Assembly (NCBI GenBank): GCA_049841315.1 | Contig: JASGDB010000121.1 | Span: 58,696 to 122,695 of the forward strand | Length of the DNA: 64,000 bases | Origin: JASGDB01 sp049841315 | GTDB lineage: Bacteria > Bacteroidota > Bacteroidia > Flavobacteriales > Weeksellaceae | Direction: 5' to 3' | Shown: positions 24,692 to 34,636 of the stretch, one piece after another | Numbering within the stretch: position 1 is the first letter of the stretch | Layout: each line of letters opens with the position of its first letter | Made by a program: the position numbers and the translations under genes | Notes under the pieces: model-generated | What the model saw: the letters and a program-made list of their open reading frames with translations, nothing else | Told to the model about the DNA's origin: nothing | Databases searched by the model: none

Positions 24692-24699
24692 CAAAAATA
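24692..24699 (-). promoter_or_regulatory. -7 element of the LysM gene
   Basis: TATTTTTG on the minus strand, 20 bases before the ATG. Confidence 0.55.
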
Positions 24700-24710
24700 A
24701 TGCTTTAAAA

Positions 24711-26297
24711 TCAAACCGAAAAAATAATCAGCTCCGATTTATGAGCAATCATTTGTTGATAACAATTCCGAAGCCATTCTTTCCCCTCATCCTGAAAGAA
24801 TATGCTGAAATTATATATGCGCTCCTGCCAGTTGCCCAGCGGATGTACGGAAAGGAAAAGCGTTTCCAGGCGTTCGAGTTTTTCGCTCTGCTTGATTTTT
24901 TCTGCACGGAGCAGTCTTTTTTTCATTCGTTCAAAAGATTTCAGCTGGCGCGCTTCTTCGGCGCTCACCATGTTTCCGAATGTTTTATCGGTTTCCGAAG
25001 CAATGTTTTTCAGGTCGAGGAAATTGGTTTTTATTAGGTTTTCTTTTTCTTCCAAAACTTTGGAAACCTGACTGTTTTCCAAAAGCAAACCTTTTGTGAG
25101 TGAGGCAAAATCTTTAAAAAAATCCTGAATTTTCAAACCTTCTTTTTCCATTTTTTTAAGGTTTTTCTCCGAAACAAACAACATGGAATTTCGAGGTATC
25201 AGAAACGGAAAAACAAGACCGGTTTCTTTAAAATAATCCGCGAGTTCGAGCCAGTACATCACTTCGGCATTTCCACCGATGTAGCAGAGATTCGGGAGAA
25301 CGGATTCCTGATACACCGGGCGCAGAAGGGCATTTGGGCTGAAACGTTCGGGAAAATTTTCTAATTCTTGGAGAATTTCTTCTTCCGAAAAAGCAATTTC
25401 CGTATCGACAACAATATATTTATCTCTTGATTTTTCAATGCGGTTTCTTGTTTCCGAAAGATAAAAAAGGTTGATTTTCCGCGGATTGACCTGCGCTTTT
25501 CCGTATTGAGATTTCAGAAAATCCACTTTTTCTTTGGAAAAAAGGTGAAGTTTTTCTTCAAGAAGTTCATCCCTAAAAATGGTTTTCATTTCGACTTTCA
25601 GCAAAGCATTATCACCGTCAAGAATCAAAAGTCCGTATTCTGAGAAAAGTTCGTGTACCAATATTTTCGTCGCTTCTGAAAGTGTTTTTCCTTTGACATA
25701 AGCCTTTTTCATCATCAGAATCAGCTCTGTTCCGAAAACGGAATCACGAAATTCCTGCGAAAATGCTTCTTCAAAATTCACTTCATCAAGCACGATTCTT
25801 CCGACGGCTCCTCCGCTTTTCCCCGAAATTTCATAAAATTGAGTTTCGGTGCGAAAATGATTGATTTCTTCAAAATCATGGTCTTCCGTTGCCATCCAGA
25901 ATACGGGAATGAAGTGATTTTCGGGCTGTAATTTTTTAAAATCTTCCGCCAATTTAATGGTTTGGAGAATTTTATAGATAAAAAAAACCGGACCTGTAAA
26001 AAGATTAAGCTGATGTCCGGTAGTAACCGTAAAGGTATTGTCCTCCGAAATTTTTTCAAGATTTTTTTTCTGAATTTCCGATAGCTCGAGGGATTGATGT
26101 TGTTGTTTCAGAACTTCAGAAAGTGTTTTCCTTTTTTCAGAAGAAAAATTTTCTTTCTTTTTCTGAATCTGCCCGGAAAGTTTTTCATCAGTATACAGCA
26201 TTTCTCTGAATGCGGGAATTTCTCCGTTCAGATAGTCTTTTATCAGCTTCGGAATGGTGCTGATTTCCTGAAAAGATATGTTTGTAATTTTTTTCAA
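24711..26297 (-). CDS. bshC: Putative cysteine ligase BshC (bacillithiol biosynthesis)
   Basis: Joins cysteine to glucosaminyl-malate in the last step of bacillithiol synthesis. Family segments are ISFQEISTIPKLIKDYLNG at the N-terminus, TVTTGHQLNLFTGPVFFIYKI, FWMATEDHDFEEINH, CYIGGNAEVMYWLELADYF and a long C-terminal coiled coil. A TTG start at 26297 gives 528 aa and the usual MKKI-type beginning; an ATG at 26348 is possible but lies inside an intergenic repeat. bshA and bshB are not in this window, which is usual. Identity is well supported; the start is less sure. Confidence 0.9.
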   Translation of the reverse strand: MKKITNISFQEISTIPKLIKDYLNGEIPAFREMLYTDEKLSGQIQKKKENFSSEKRKTLSEVLKQQHQSLELSEIQKKNLEKISEDNTFTVTTGHQLNLFTGPVFFIYKILQTIKLAEDFKKLQPENHFIPVFWMATEDHDFEEINHFRTETQFYEISGKSGGAVGRIVLDEVNFEEAFSQEFRDSVFGTELILMMKKAYVKGKTLSEATKILVHELFSEYGLLILDGDNALLKVEMKTIFRDELLEEKLHLFSKEKVDFLKSQYGKAQVNPRKINLFYLSETRNRIEKSRDKYIVVDTEIAFSEEEILQELENFPERFSPNALLRPVYQESVLPNLCYIGGNAEVMYWLELADYFKETGLVFPFLIPRNSMLFVSEKNLKKMEKEGLKIQDFFKDFASLTKGLLLENSQVSKVLEEKENLIKTNFLDLKNIASETDKTFGNMVSAEEARQLKSFERMKKRLLRAEKIKQSEKLERLETLFLSVHPLGNWQERIYNFSIFFQDEGKEWLRNCYQQMIAHKSELIIFSV

Positions 26298-26317
26298 TAC
26301 TATTTCTTTTTTACTAT

Positions 26318-26530
26318 CTGTTCTTTTGTCTTGAAACAAAAGAACCAAAAATTCAAGACTTGGAAACTCCGGCTAAAATTTTAAACAATTTCCTAAAATT
26401 TCCAAAACTCGAGCGGAAAGATAAATTAGTCGCATAATTAAAATTTGTCCCGCTCTCGAACAGTGGAAATTTTTTAACGGAAATTTTTTAAAATTTCTTA
26501 ACGCCTCCGCTTCCTATGTCAAATATTTCA
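26318..26530. repeat. Probable dispersed intergenic element upstream of bshC
   Basis: A non-coding stretch containing the small dyad TTTTGTCTTGAAACAAAA, a CAAAAATTCAAGACTTGG run and several AAATTTYYTAAAATTT repeats, plus GAGCGG/CCGCTC. From memory such text recurs downstream of many genes in Chryseobacterium-like genomes, but no second copy lies in this window. It probably terminates the porin transcript. Confidence 0.4.
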
Positions 26531-26546
26531 TTTTCATCAATTATAT

Positions 26547-28478
26547 TTAATGGAAAAGATACCACACGATTCCGAGATTCAGCCTGAAGTCGTAAATGGG
26601 ATAATACGGTGCGGTATACGATTCGTTCTGCATAATCGAATTATTGATATGCTGTCCTTCGATGAAAAAAAACATTCTCTTCACTTTCATATTAAGATAA
26701 ACATCCGCAATCGGCTGTCCTCCGATGGAATATCCTGTGGAATCCGGAAGTATGAACTCATTGAGAACCGGCGAATAGTTGCGGGAAGCAAATTTTGAGA
26801 AATAATAGGTCTTGATTCCTGCCTGAAATTCCGCCGAGTCTTTGAATACTTTGGACTGCCAGTAGAGGTTCAGCCTTCCGATGAATGCCGGAGCAGGAAA
26901 TAATTCTTTATTGGTAAGCGTGCTTTGGAAAAGCAGTTTTGTATTCAGGTGAAATTTCCGGTAATGAAAAGTTGCATCTCCTCCAATCTGCGAGATATTC
27001 ACGGACGAACCGCTCTGTGCAGGATTGGCATTTTCATTAAAATAGGCAAATTTGTCGATTCTGTAATATTTGGCAAAAACCGATGTGTCAAAATACGGAA
27101 TACTGATTTTTCCGCCTGTTTCCGTTACAGTCTGGTTTTCAAATCCTGCAAAATCGTAATTGAATTTCAGGTAAGGAGAATGGTTCAGAAGATAGTTGAA
27201 CGACGGTGCTGCGGACTGAAAATTCACAAAAGCCTCCGCTTTGTAATCCTTAAACGGCTCAAAAACAGCATGATTGGCAAGACGAATGTAATTTCCGAAT
27301 GCACCGCCATTGGAAAATTCTGCAAAAGAGCGGAGGTCGAAACGATTCCAAAGATTGATTTCTAATTTTCCAACTGCTCCGAAACGGTTTTCGTTATATG
27401 TTTTCGGGAGATATGGATTCTGCGGAAGTTCTATATTATTGGTCCCGAATTGTATGTTTTGATAACGCACACCTGCTTCCAGACGAAATTTTTCTTTATC
27501 AAAGAGCAAAGTAACGGTATTGCTTAGGTTTTTAGAGTGTTTTTTTGAGGAAAGAGGCATTTCATCAATGATGCTTGACTGGTTTTCATAAAAACTTTCT
27601 GTTGCTGTCTGGCTGTAATAATATTTATTGCCCTGATGATAAATCGTGTGCTTAATTTTAAACGGAAATCTTTCCACATTAAAAGGCGCAAACTGATGGC
27701 TGAAATAGTATCTTCTGTATGAAAAACGGGAATCAGAATAGCTGAGATTGACTTCCAGATTTTCTCTGTTTTTAAATTCATCTTCTTCACTCAAAAATAT
27801 GCTAAGGTCGGCTATTCCACCGTTTTCCTCGTTGTTGACGTTCTGGTGAAGGTAATGCGCAAAGGCTTCATATTTTCCGTTGTCGGAAACATAATGTGCC
27901 GAGAAAACCGTGTTGTTGCTGGAAGCAAGGGAGTTCAGGTAAAATCCCTGCGAACGCAGCCCGGAATATTCTATGGCAAAATTGAAATTTTTTCCTACAT
28001 TCTGCGTGTATGTGGACTGAAGTCCGCCTCCGTTCTTCATGGCATTGTGATAAACGAATGAGGTAGTCGGGGTTTTGACATCATAATAGCGAATGTCATT
28101 AATGCCCAGTATGCCGAAAGATTTGTTGGTGGGCAGAAGTTCAAGATTCTGTTCTGTATTGAGTTCATACATCAAAGGCTGAAAGCCTGAGCCGGCATTG
28201 GAAAACTGTATTTTCCCGAAATTATCCCTGTTGTTATACTGGGTAAAAATATAGGATTTATCAATCGTGAAAGCGGTATCGAAAATTTTCTTTTCCGAAT
28301 ATTGGGTAAAAAATCTGTAATCTTCAATGGTGGGTTTGAAAATTTTTGCGGAATCTTTTTCTCCTGTGTCAATAACCAGCGTATCGTTCTCCTCTTTTTG
28401 GGATTCTCTTTTTAATTTTCTTTGTTGCGCTCCGGCAGTTACCGACCATAAAAGCAGTACAAAAAGAATGTATCTCAT
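26547..28478 (-). CDS. Putative porin (Porin_10-type outer-membrane beta-barrel)
   Basis: A 643-aa outer-membrane protein. The signal peptide MRYILFVLLLWSVTAGAQQ precedes a short charged linker and then the putative-porin family domain: FKPTIEDYRFFTQYSEKKIFDT, NKSFGILGINDIRYYDVKTPTT and the many alternating aromatic strands that end in FRLNLGIVWYLFH, a C-terminal barrel strand. Substrate unknown. It has a promoter at 28496 and is not part of the SusCD unit. Confidence 0.82.
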   Translation of the reverse strand: MRYILFVLLLWSVTAGAQQRKLKRESQKEENDTLVIDTGEKDSAKIFKPTIEDYRFFTQYSEKKIFDTAFTIDKSYIFTQYNNRDNFGKIQFSNAGSGFQPLMYELNTEQNLELLPTNKSFGILGINDIRYYDVKTPTTSFVYHNAMKNGGGLQSTYTQNVGKNFNFAIEYSGLRSQGFYLNSLASSNNTVFSAHYVSDNGKYEAFAHYLHQNVNNEENGGIADLSIFLSEEDEFKNRENLEVNLSYSDSRFSYRRYYFSHQFAPFNVERFPFKIKHTIYHQGNKYYYSQTATESFYENQSSIIDEMPLSSKKHSKNLSNTVTLLFDKEKFRLEAGVRYQNIQFGTNNIELPQNPYLPKTYNENRFGAVGKLEINLWNRFDLRSFAEFSNGGAFGNYIRLANHAVFEPFKDYKAEAFVNFQSAAPSFNYLLNHSPYLKFNYDFAGFENQTVTETGGKISIPYFDTSVFAKYYRIDKFAYFNENANPAQSGSSVNISQIGGDATFHYRKFHLNTKLLFQSTLTNKELFPAPAFIGRLNLYWQSKVFKDSAEFQAGIKTYYFSKFASRNYSPVLNEFILPDSTGYSIGGQPIADVYLNMKVKRMFFFIEGQHINNSIMQNESYTAPYYPIYDFRLNLGIVWYLFH

Positions 28479-28495
28479 TAACTTTTGTTTGAGTA

Positions 28496-28503
28496 CAAAT
28501 GTA
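28496..28503 (-). promoter_or_regulatory. -7 element of the porin gene
   Basis: TACATTTG on the minus strand, 18 bases before the porin ATG. Confidence 0.5.
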
Positions 28504-28522
28504 AGAATATTGAGGGAATAAA

Positions 28523-28547
28523 AAACCCCCGCTTAGGGCGGGGGTTT
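28523..28547 (-). terminator. Terminator of the T9SS protein gene
   Basis: A 10-bp stem AAACCCCCGC/GCGGGGGTTT with a 5-nt loop and, on the minus strand, a following TTTTTTATT run. Confidence 0.9.
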
Positions 28548-28571
28548 GTATACTGTAAAAAATTACAATAC

Positions 28572-29894
28572 TTATTTTTTGATGAATTTGGTAATCTTGC
28601 TCTTACCGTCAACAGTAGTAACTTTTACTGCATATACACCGGATTGTAGAGATGACAAATCCAATTTTTGGGAATCAGCGCCAAAAGTTTTGATTAATCT
28701 ACCATTCATGTCAATAATCTCTACTGATTTGATGTTAAGAACTGTAGAAATGTTTAACTCTCCATAAGTAGGGTTTGGTCCGATAGAGATTCCCTTTACA
28801 GCATCTGCTTCTGAAGTTGCCAATGCTAGAGAAGACAATTTGTTGACACCGCCTGCAGATGCAGAGTGGAAAGTTCCACCATATACTGCTGTAGTGCTGC
28901 TTGCTGCAAGAGAAGTAATACCCGCATCAACATAAGGATTTACTATGTCTGTCCAGTTTAGTCCGCCATCAAAGCTGATAGAAGAACCTCTTCCGTAAGT
29001 GCTGCTGGCTCCTCCTGTTATCAATGTTTGATCTGTACCCGGTACATAAACAATACTCATTGGATACATTACCCCAGAAACCGTATCTACAGGCTCAAAT
29101 GTAGCTCCTGCATCTGTGGTTTTGTAAAGAATCCCATAAATGCTAACTACCCAAGCTGTATTAGCGTCTTTAAGGGCAATTTCTCCGGACTCTGATGCAC
29201 CACCAAAATCACTTAAAGGAGATACGATTGTTTCCAGCCAGGTTAAACCTTTGTCGTTGGATCTGTAAATACGTCCGTGGTTTGTTCCTGCCCAAATTGA
29301 GTTACCTGCAACAGATTTATTGTGGACATAGCCATATTCTCCGCTTTCTGCCGGTGCACCAGTTACTGCTGTCCAAGTAGTCCCTCCGTTTGATGTAACA
29401 TAAGTTTCCATTCTGTTTCCGGAAATAGGATCGCCGATAGCAACTCCATTATTCGTATCCCAAAAATAAACGATATTGGTAAAGGAAGCGGCGTTGTTGA
29501 ACAAAGCTGTTGACTGCTTAGTCCAGCTGGTGCCACCATTGGTAGTTTTCCAAATACCACCATATCCTGTGCTAGGATATGCCGCAACCCAGGCCGTAGT
29601 GCCGTCGCCTGCAGCAATATCAGATATTAAGACAGTAGTAGGAACGCCGGTCATTGTACCTGCAGTCCATGTAGTACCACCGTCTGAAGTTTTTGTATAA
29701 ACCCGATAATCAGTTCCTGATCCGGAACCGTCTGCTGCAAAGCCCCATACTACATTCTCTCCTTTACTGTCCAAACATACCGGATATGCTGCAACATTAG
29801 GGAAATTACTGTTTTGTACAGTCCATGTGGGTACTGTTTGTGCGTTGGCAAATAATGCCAAAGCCATACTTGTGATTGTAAAAATTTTTCTCAT
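28572..29894 (-). CDS. T9SS-secreted BNR/YCF48-like beta-propeller protein
   Basis: A 440-aa secreted protein. The signal peptide MRKIFTITSMALALFANAQT is followed by repeated blades with TSDGGTTWTAGTM, TTNGGTSWTKQST, TSNGGTTWTAVTG, SNDKGLTWLETI and SFDGGLNWTDIV, the Asp-box/YCF48 pattern of a beta-propeller. The last about 75 residues (ISIGPNPTYGEL…VEIIDMNGRLIKTF…GVYAVKVTTVDGKSKITKFIKK) are a T9SS type A sorting domain, so the protein crosses the outer membrane by the type IX system. The ligand is unknown. SusCD genes lie upstream on the same strand. Confidence 0.9.
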   Translation of the reverse strand: MRKIFTITSMALALFANAQTVPTWTVQNSNFPNVAAYPVCLDSKGENVVWGFAADGSGSGTDYRVYTKTSDGGTTWTAGTMTGVPTTVLISDIAAGDGTTAWVAAYPSTGYGGIWKTTNGGTSWTKQSTALFNNAASFTNIVYFWDTNNGVAIGDPISGNRMETYVTSNGGTTWTAVTGAPAESGEYGYVHNKSVAGNSIWAGTNHGRIYRSNDKGLTWLETIVSPLSDFGGASESGEIALKDANTAWVVSIYGILYKTTDAGATFEPVDTVSGVMYPMSIVYVPGTDQTLITGGASSTYGRGSSISFDGGLNWTDIVNPYVDAGITSLAASSTTAVYGGTFHSASAGGVNKLSSLALATSEADAVKGISIGPNPTYGELNISTVLNIKSVEIIDMNGRLIKTFGADSQKLDLSSLQSGVYAVKVTTVDGKSKITKFIKK

Positions 29895-30008
29895 AAGAAT
29901 TAATTTAATTGTTGATTGTAAAGTTATACATTTTTTTTCTTTCTGGATATCTTTTATATAAATCCTAAAAACAAATTTTGAAATGCAAACAAACTCTCGA
30001 AGAAAAAG

Positions 30009-30034
30009 AACTTCTCAACAGGCGCTGAGAAGTT
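30009..30034 (-). terminator. Terminator of the susCD-like operon
   Basis: Stem AACTTCTCA/TGAGAAGTT with an 8-nt loop and, on the minus strand, a CTTTTTCT tail. Confidence 0.8.
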
Positions 30035-30049
30035 TCTTTGTTTTCTCAA

Positions 30050-31507
30050 TTAATAGCCGGGGGCTTGTTTTATATTAGGATTCGTCTGCATTTCACTTAA
30101 AGGAATTGGCCAGATAAAACGTTTATCTCCCACAGGAATACCTCCGATAGACACCCCATTTGCTGTCTGAACTTTTACAATAGCTTTATTGTTTCTTTTC
30201 AAATCGGTAAATCTTGTGCCTTCCAAGAAAAATTCAAATCCTTTATGCCTCAATATTTCGTCTAATACATCCGTTCCTGTTAATGATTTTGTATAGCCGG
30301 GATCGCGGTGCGTTACAATCCAGTTTTTTAAGGTTGTAAATGCGGCAGCGGGATCTGAATGATACTGGGCTTCTGCTTTGATAAAAAACGCTTCTGTTTT
30401 TCTGAGCATCACAACATCTCTTGGGCCGTTAAGATATTTTTTTACATTAATCGGTTTCGGGTCATCAGGGTATGTTGTAGCATTGTTTTGATACCACGCT
30501 GTATTGCTCTTTCTGACATCTGTGGTTGGAAAACTGTTCCAAAAATCATACGCCAAAAAATTTTGCTTGTACGACCCTGAAATCCCCCAATACGTCTGTA
30601 TATTATTGTTAGATGGGATAACCGAATTTTCTTCTATCTGAAAAAGAATTTCCTGATTGGTTTCTCCAAGCAATGTAAATATAGTTGAAAATGTGGTGTT
30701 CCCCGTATTGCCGGTTCCCCCTACCAGCTCTCCACCGAGACTGATTACCTGATCTGCATAAGCTATTGCATTTGCATAGTCTTTTTTGTACAGATAGGCT
30801 CTGGCTAACAATAACTTAATCGCATCAGAATTAAAAGAATTATTATTGCTGTATATCGCTGAATAACCATCCGCTTCAAAATCGGCAAGAGAAGATGTCA
30901 AATCTGCAATAATATTATTGATAACATTCGGAACGGTTTCTCTCGGCAGTTGCGCTTCTATGTCGTAGGTTACAGGATACGGAACTCCCAGCGACTGATC
31001 GCCTTCGCCATAGTTAGGGGAGAACAATTCTAATAATGCCAAATAATTATAGGCTCTTATTACTTTTGCATGAGCAAATAAGGTTTTGGATGCGACAACC
31101 CCCTCTTCATCTGCATCGGGAACTTTTCCTTCATAAGCTAAAATAAGGTTGGCATTGGCAATTGTATTGTATAATGATGCCCATATCCCGGAACTTGCTC
31201 CTCCATCTACCACCAAATGGTTTTCTGCATTGGTATTAACAAAGTATCCTGAGTTTTTTATGCTTACAAAACCAAGATCTCCTGTCAGCTCTTGATAAGT
31301 GAAATAGTCTCCGCTAAAACTTGATGTCCCAAACCGGGAATACAGCCCTCTGATAAACTTCTGCAAATCGTCATTTGTTTTGATTGTATTTTCGTCATAG
31401 GAAATCAAAATAGGATCGGAATAATTTTCTTGAAGAAAATCATCAGAACATGATGAAAACAGTCCTGCTATAGCTATAATACCTGATAAAAATATTTTAT
31501 TCTTCAT
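30050..31507 (-). CDS. SusD/RagB-family nutrient-binding outer-membrane lipoprotein
   Basis: The surface lid that captures nutrient for its SusC partner. Starting at ATG 31507 the 485 aa begin MKNKIFLSGIIAIAGLFSSC with a lipobox Cys, followed by SDDFLQ. TPR-like helices (YNYLALLELFSPNYG, IKLLLARAYLYKKDYANAIAYADQVIS) and the C-terminal SusD domain (EILRHKGFEFFLEGTRFTDLKR, FIWPIPLSEMQTNPNIKQAPGY) are all clear. It lies 16 bases after the SusC gene in the same operon. The substrate, peptide or glycan, cannot be told from sequence. Confidence 0.94.
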   Translation of the reverse strand: MKNKIFLSGIIAIAGLFSSCSDDFLQENYSDPILISYDENTIKTNDDLQKFIRGLYSRFGTSSFSGDYFTYQELTGDLGFVSIKNSGYFVNTNAENHLVVDGGASSGIWASLYNTIANANLILAYEGKVPDADEEGVVASKTLFAHAKVIRAYNYLALLELFSPNYGEGDQSLGVPYPVTYDIEAQLPRETVPNVINNIIADLTSSLADFEADGYSAIYSNNNSFNSDAIKLLLARAYLYKKDYANAIAYADQVISLGGELVGGTGNTGNTTFSTIFTLLGETNQEILFQIEENSVIPSNNNIQTYWGISGSYKQNFLAYDFWNSFPTTDVRKSNTAWYQNNATTYPDDPKPINVKKYLNGPRDVVMLRKTEAFFIKAEAQYHSDPAAAFTTLKNWIVTHRDPGYTKSLTGTDVLDEILRHKGFEFFLEGTRFTDLKRNNKAIVKVQTANGVSIGGIPVGDKRFIWPIPLSEMQTNPNIKQAPGY

Positions 31508-31523
31508 TTTTTTTCTTTTTTTA

Positions 31524-34400
31524 TTAAAAATCAATTACCGCTCCTAATAATATTTGTCTGGATATAGGCTGTGTTTGATCATATATTCCCAATCCTTCTA
31601 CATAAGATCCCACATGGTTGCTATACGCTTCCGGGTCAAATTTTAAATTTTTATCAAATGCATATGTCCATAAATTAGCGCCTCTGACATAGAAGTATAC
31701 GCTATTAATCTCATTGAAACTCAAATCATTTTTGCTCAATTTGAATCCAAGCTCCATGCTTTTTAATTTAATATAATCTCCTTTATAAAGATACCTCGTA
31801 GAGTGGTATTTTGTTACGCTATTACCAGGTCTGTATTGCGGTCTGTTCGATGATGTATTGTTAGGTGTCCATGCATTTACAACATCTTCCACTTGTTTAA
31901 GGGCTACATCCTGCCCATCTGCATCATAATATCTTCCCCATAAATCATATACTGAGAAATCGCCTGCGTAGGTAAACAGGAAACTAAGGGATACTTTTTT
32001 GTAAGTAAAACTATTGGTTAATCCCGCAGTGTGTGTCGGCAATGCTTTTTTTCCAACAAAATCCTTTAGAATTGTAGCGGAACCTGTTTGTCCGTTACTT
32101 ATGGTAGTATGTGTAGCATCTGTATACCACAGGGCATCTCCGTTGGTATGATCTACTCCGATATAGCTTGCTAAAAACCATTCGGAAGGATCGTGCCCTA
32201 CAACATATCTTTTAATTTTAAAGGAAATTGGATCTAAATAATCGCCTTCCACCTTTAATACCTTGGAACGAGTGTAACCATAATTTCCGTTCAGATTCCA
32301 GGTGAAATTTTCTTTTTTGATGACATCATAAATGATACTTGCTTCAAATCCCTGGCTTTTGGATTTCAAACTGTTTCCGACAAGCGAACCAAAACCGGTT
32401 GATGGAACGTTCGGGATGGAACTTGTCAGCTGATCTTCAATAATATTATGATAAACATCAAATGTGAAGTTCAGTCTCTTGTCAAGAATGCCTACATCCA
32501 GCCCAATGTTGGCTTTTTTAGCAGTTTCCCATTGTAAGAATGCGTTACCCGGATTATTAATTGCATATCCGTCAGACTGTGCATAACTCGCCGTACTCAT
32601 GGAAAGGCGGTCATTATATTTTTGAGATCCGGTACTACCAACCGTTCCATAACTTCCTCTTAGTTGCAGATTGTCAAACTTGGAACCTATATTACCTAAA
32701 TTATGAATATTGAGATTAGCACCGGCAGACCAAAAATTTCCATATTTGTTATTACCTCCAAAATGAGAATATCCATCTCTTCTTATTGATCCATTCAAAT
32801 TAAAATAATCTTTGTATCCGTAAGACAACCTACCAATATATCCTATCAAGTGTGTTTTTTCTGTAGATGAAGCTGCTGCAAACGGCGTAGAGCCCCAAGA
32901 AACCTGATTTTGCTCGTAATGTTCCGATTCAAACCCGGTAGATGCAAAATAAGGATATTTACTCCAGGTAACGGTTGTTTCTGTTCCTACTGTAGCAGTA
33001 AACTGGTGATCTTCATTCAGCTTGAAATCGTAGTTGAAAAAATTAGACCAGTTAAGTGTTGTATAAGTATAATGAGTTTCTAATGCCAGACCATCAATAC
33101 CAGCACTAGGATTATATCCGTCGCCAAAGTCGGGATTCCGGTATTCACTTTCATCATAATTGTTATAATCAACACCTACATTGGAAGAAAAACGAAGGTT
33201 TTTGAGGATGCTGTAATCTATCCCCGCAGATGTCAATATCTTGGTGAATACAGATTTTCTTTTATTGATGTCTTGTATTGCTACCGGATTCCATCCTGTT
33301 CCGTTTCCTCCATCAATATTAAGATTATAACTACCGTCAGCATTATACACCGGATTGGTATTAGGGGTAAACTTGGCAGTAAGAATAGGGTTTGCAAAAT
33401 ATCCATAATCCAAAGGCCCGTACTGCACAGCTCTGGAAAGCATATTTGACATTACCAGCTTAACTTTATCATTTATTTTCGCATCTAACTTTAGCGTTGC
33501 GTTAATTCTTTTATACAAAGCATCTCTCGTTATACCCTCCTGCTCAAGATTTCCCAAAGAAGCATATCCTTTTACCTTATCATTTCCGAATTGGTAGTTT
33601 AGGTTATATTTAGAAGATTCCGCAACAGATCGTCTGGTGGCATCAACCCAATCGGTATCAGTAACTCCGTCCCAGCTTTTGAGCAGACCGCTTTCGGGAT
33701 TGAGTACCGTATATGTTGCATCTGCCTCGCTATACCCTAAACCGATATACCCGTTGATAAGTGTACTAACACTCTGCTGGGCATTTTGAAATTTAAATTT
33801 TTCAAATCCTGGGCTTCCTATACCATATTCAGCTGAGAACGTTAGCTTGCCTTTGTTTCCCCGTCCGCTTTTGGTTGTAATAAGCACAACTCCCGCATTT
33901 GCACGAGAACCGTAAATCGAAGTGGCGGCAGCATCTTTTAATACTCTTACCTCTGCTATATCCGTAGGATCAATCATTGCAAGAGCATTTGAAGTTGTTG
34001 CAATTCCCGCTTGATCACCTACCATTACAGGTACGCCATCCACCACATACAATGGCTGATTGTCTCCCGTCAAACTACTAATCCCTCTAATAAGAACTTT
34101 AGCGTTGGATCCCGGCTGACCACTATTCTGATTTATGATAGCTCCGGAAACCTGCCCTGCAATCGCCATATCTACAGAAAGCGCACTTGGCCTCTCCAAA
34201 GATTGGGCTGTTACAGTAGAATATGATCCTACTTTCTGCTCTTGAGATTCTTTAATTCCATAAGTACCGAGTACCACAACCTCCTCAATCTCCTTAGTCT
34301 TCGTAGCTGTATCGCGCTTTGCTTTTGTTTTCTGTGCGTTGGCAGTGATTCCAAGAAAGAAAATAGCTCCCACGCTAAACACTCGTAATTTTACATTCAT
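31524..34400 (-). CDS. SusC/RagA-family TonB-linked outer-membrane transporter
   Basis: A 958-aa TonB-dependent channel that imports the substrate held by SusD. After the signal peptide (MNVKLRVFSVGAIFFLGITANAQ) a short linker leads to a TonB-box-like EIEEVVVLGTYG, then the plug domain (RISSLTGDNQPLYVVDGVPV, AEVRVLKDAAATSIYGSRANAGVVLITTKSG) and the barrel. The N-terminal carboxypeptidase-like domain common in Bacteroides SusC is absent, as in many Chryseobacterium members. No sigma/anti-sigma pair or glycoside hydrolase is adjacent, so this is not an obvious polysaccharide-utilisation locus. Confidence 0.95.
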   Translation of the reverse strand: MNVKLRVFSVGAIFFLGITANAQKTKAKRDTATKTKEIEEVVVLGTYGIKESQEQKVGSYSTVTAQSLERPSALSVDMAIAGQVSGAIINQNSGQPGSNAKVLIRGISSLTGDNQPLYVVDGVPVMVGDQAGIATTSNALAMIDPTDIAEVRVLKDAAATSIYGSRANAGVVLITTKSGRGNKGKLTFSAEYGIGSPGFEKFKFQNAQQSVSTLINGYIGLGYSEADATYTVLNPESGLLKSWDGVTDTDWVDATRRSVAESSKYNLNYQFGNDKVKGYASLGNLEQEGITRDALYKRINATLKLDAKINDKVKLVMSNMLSRAVQYGPLDYGYFANPILTAKFTPNTNPVYNADGSYNLNIDGGNGTGWNPVAIQDINKRKSVFTKILTSAGIDYSILKNLRFSSNVGVDYNNYDESEYRNPDFGDGYNPSAGIDGLALETHYTYTTLNWSNFFNYDFKLNEDHQFTATVGTETTVTWSKYPYFASTGFESEHYEQNQVSWGSTPFAAASSTEKTHLIGYIGRLSYGYKDYFNLNGSIRRDGYSHFGGNNKYGNFWSAGANLNIHNLGNIGSKFDNLQLRGSYGTVGSTGSQKYNDRLSMSTASYAQSDGYAINNPGNAFLQWETAKKANIGLDVGILDKRLNFTFDVYHNIIEDQLTSSIPNVPSTGFGSLVGNSLKSKSQGFEASIIYDVIKKENFTWNLNGNYGYTRSKVLKVEGDYLDPISFKIKRYVVGHDPSEWFLASYIGVDHTNGDALWYTDATHTTISNGQTGSATILKDFVGKKALPTHTAGLTNSFTYKKVSLSFLFTYAGDFSVYDLWGRYYDADGQDVALKQVEDVVNAWTPNNTSSNRPQYRPGNSVTKYHSTRYLYKGDYIKLKSMELGFKLSKNDLSFNEINSVYFYVRGANLWTYAFDKNLKFDPEAYSNHVGSYVEGLGIYDQTQPISRQILLGAVIDF

Positions 34401-34587
34401 ATTAACTTAATTTAATATTCTAAGGGGCAAATTTGTTAAAAATAATTAACATCTCCAAATTTATTTTATGATTTTTCATTAATAACCTTTTTAATCTGTA
34501 ATATAAAAAATAAATACGCTTGTTTTTTAATAATAAAATAAACGTATAACGAAGACTAATTTTAATATAAAGCATTAATATCAAAAG

Positions 34588-34613
34588 AAAAAACCCGCAA
34601 ATTGCGGGTTTTT
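34588..34613 (-). terminator. Terminator of the rimP-nusA-infB operon
   Basis: Near-perfect hairpin AAAAACCCGCA/TGCGGGTTTTT with a short loop and T runs on the minus strand, 24 bases after the infB stop. Confidence 0.88.
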
Positions 34614-34636
34614 ATCTGTTATCAAATTCTTAAAAT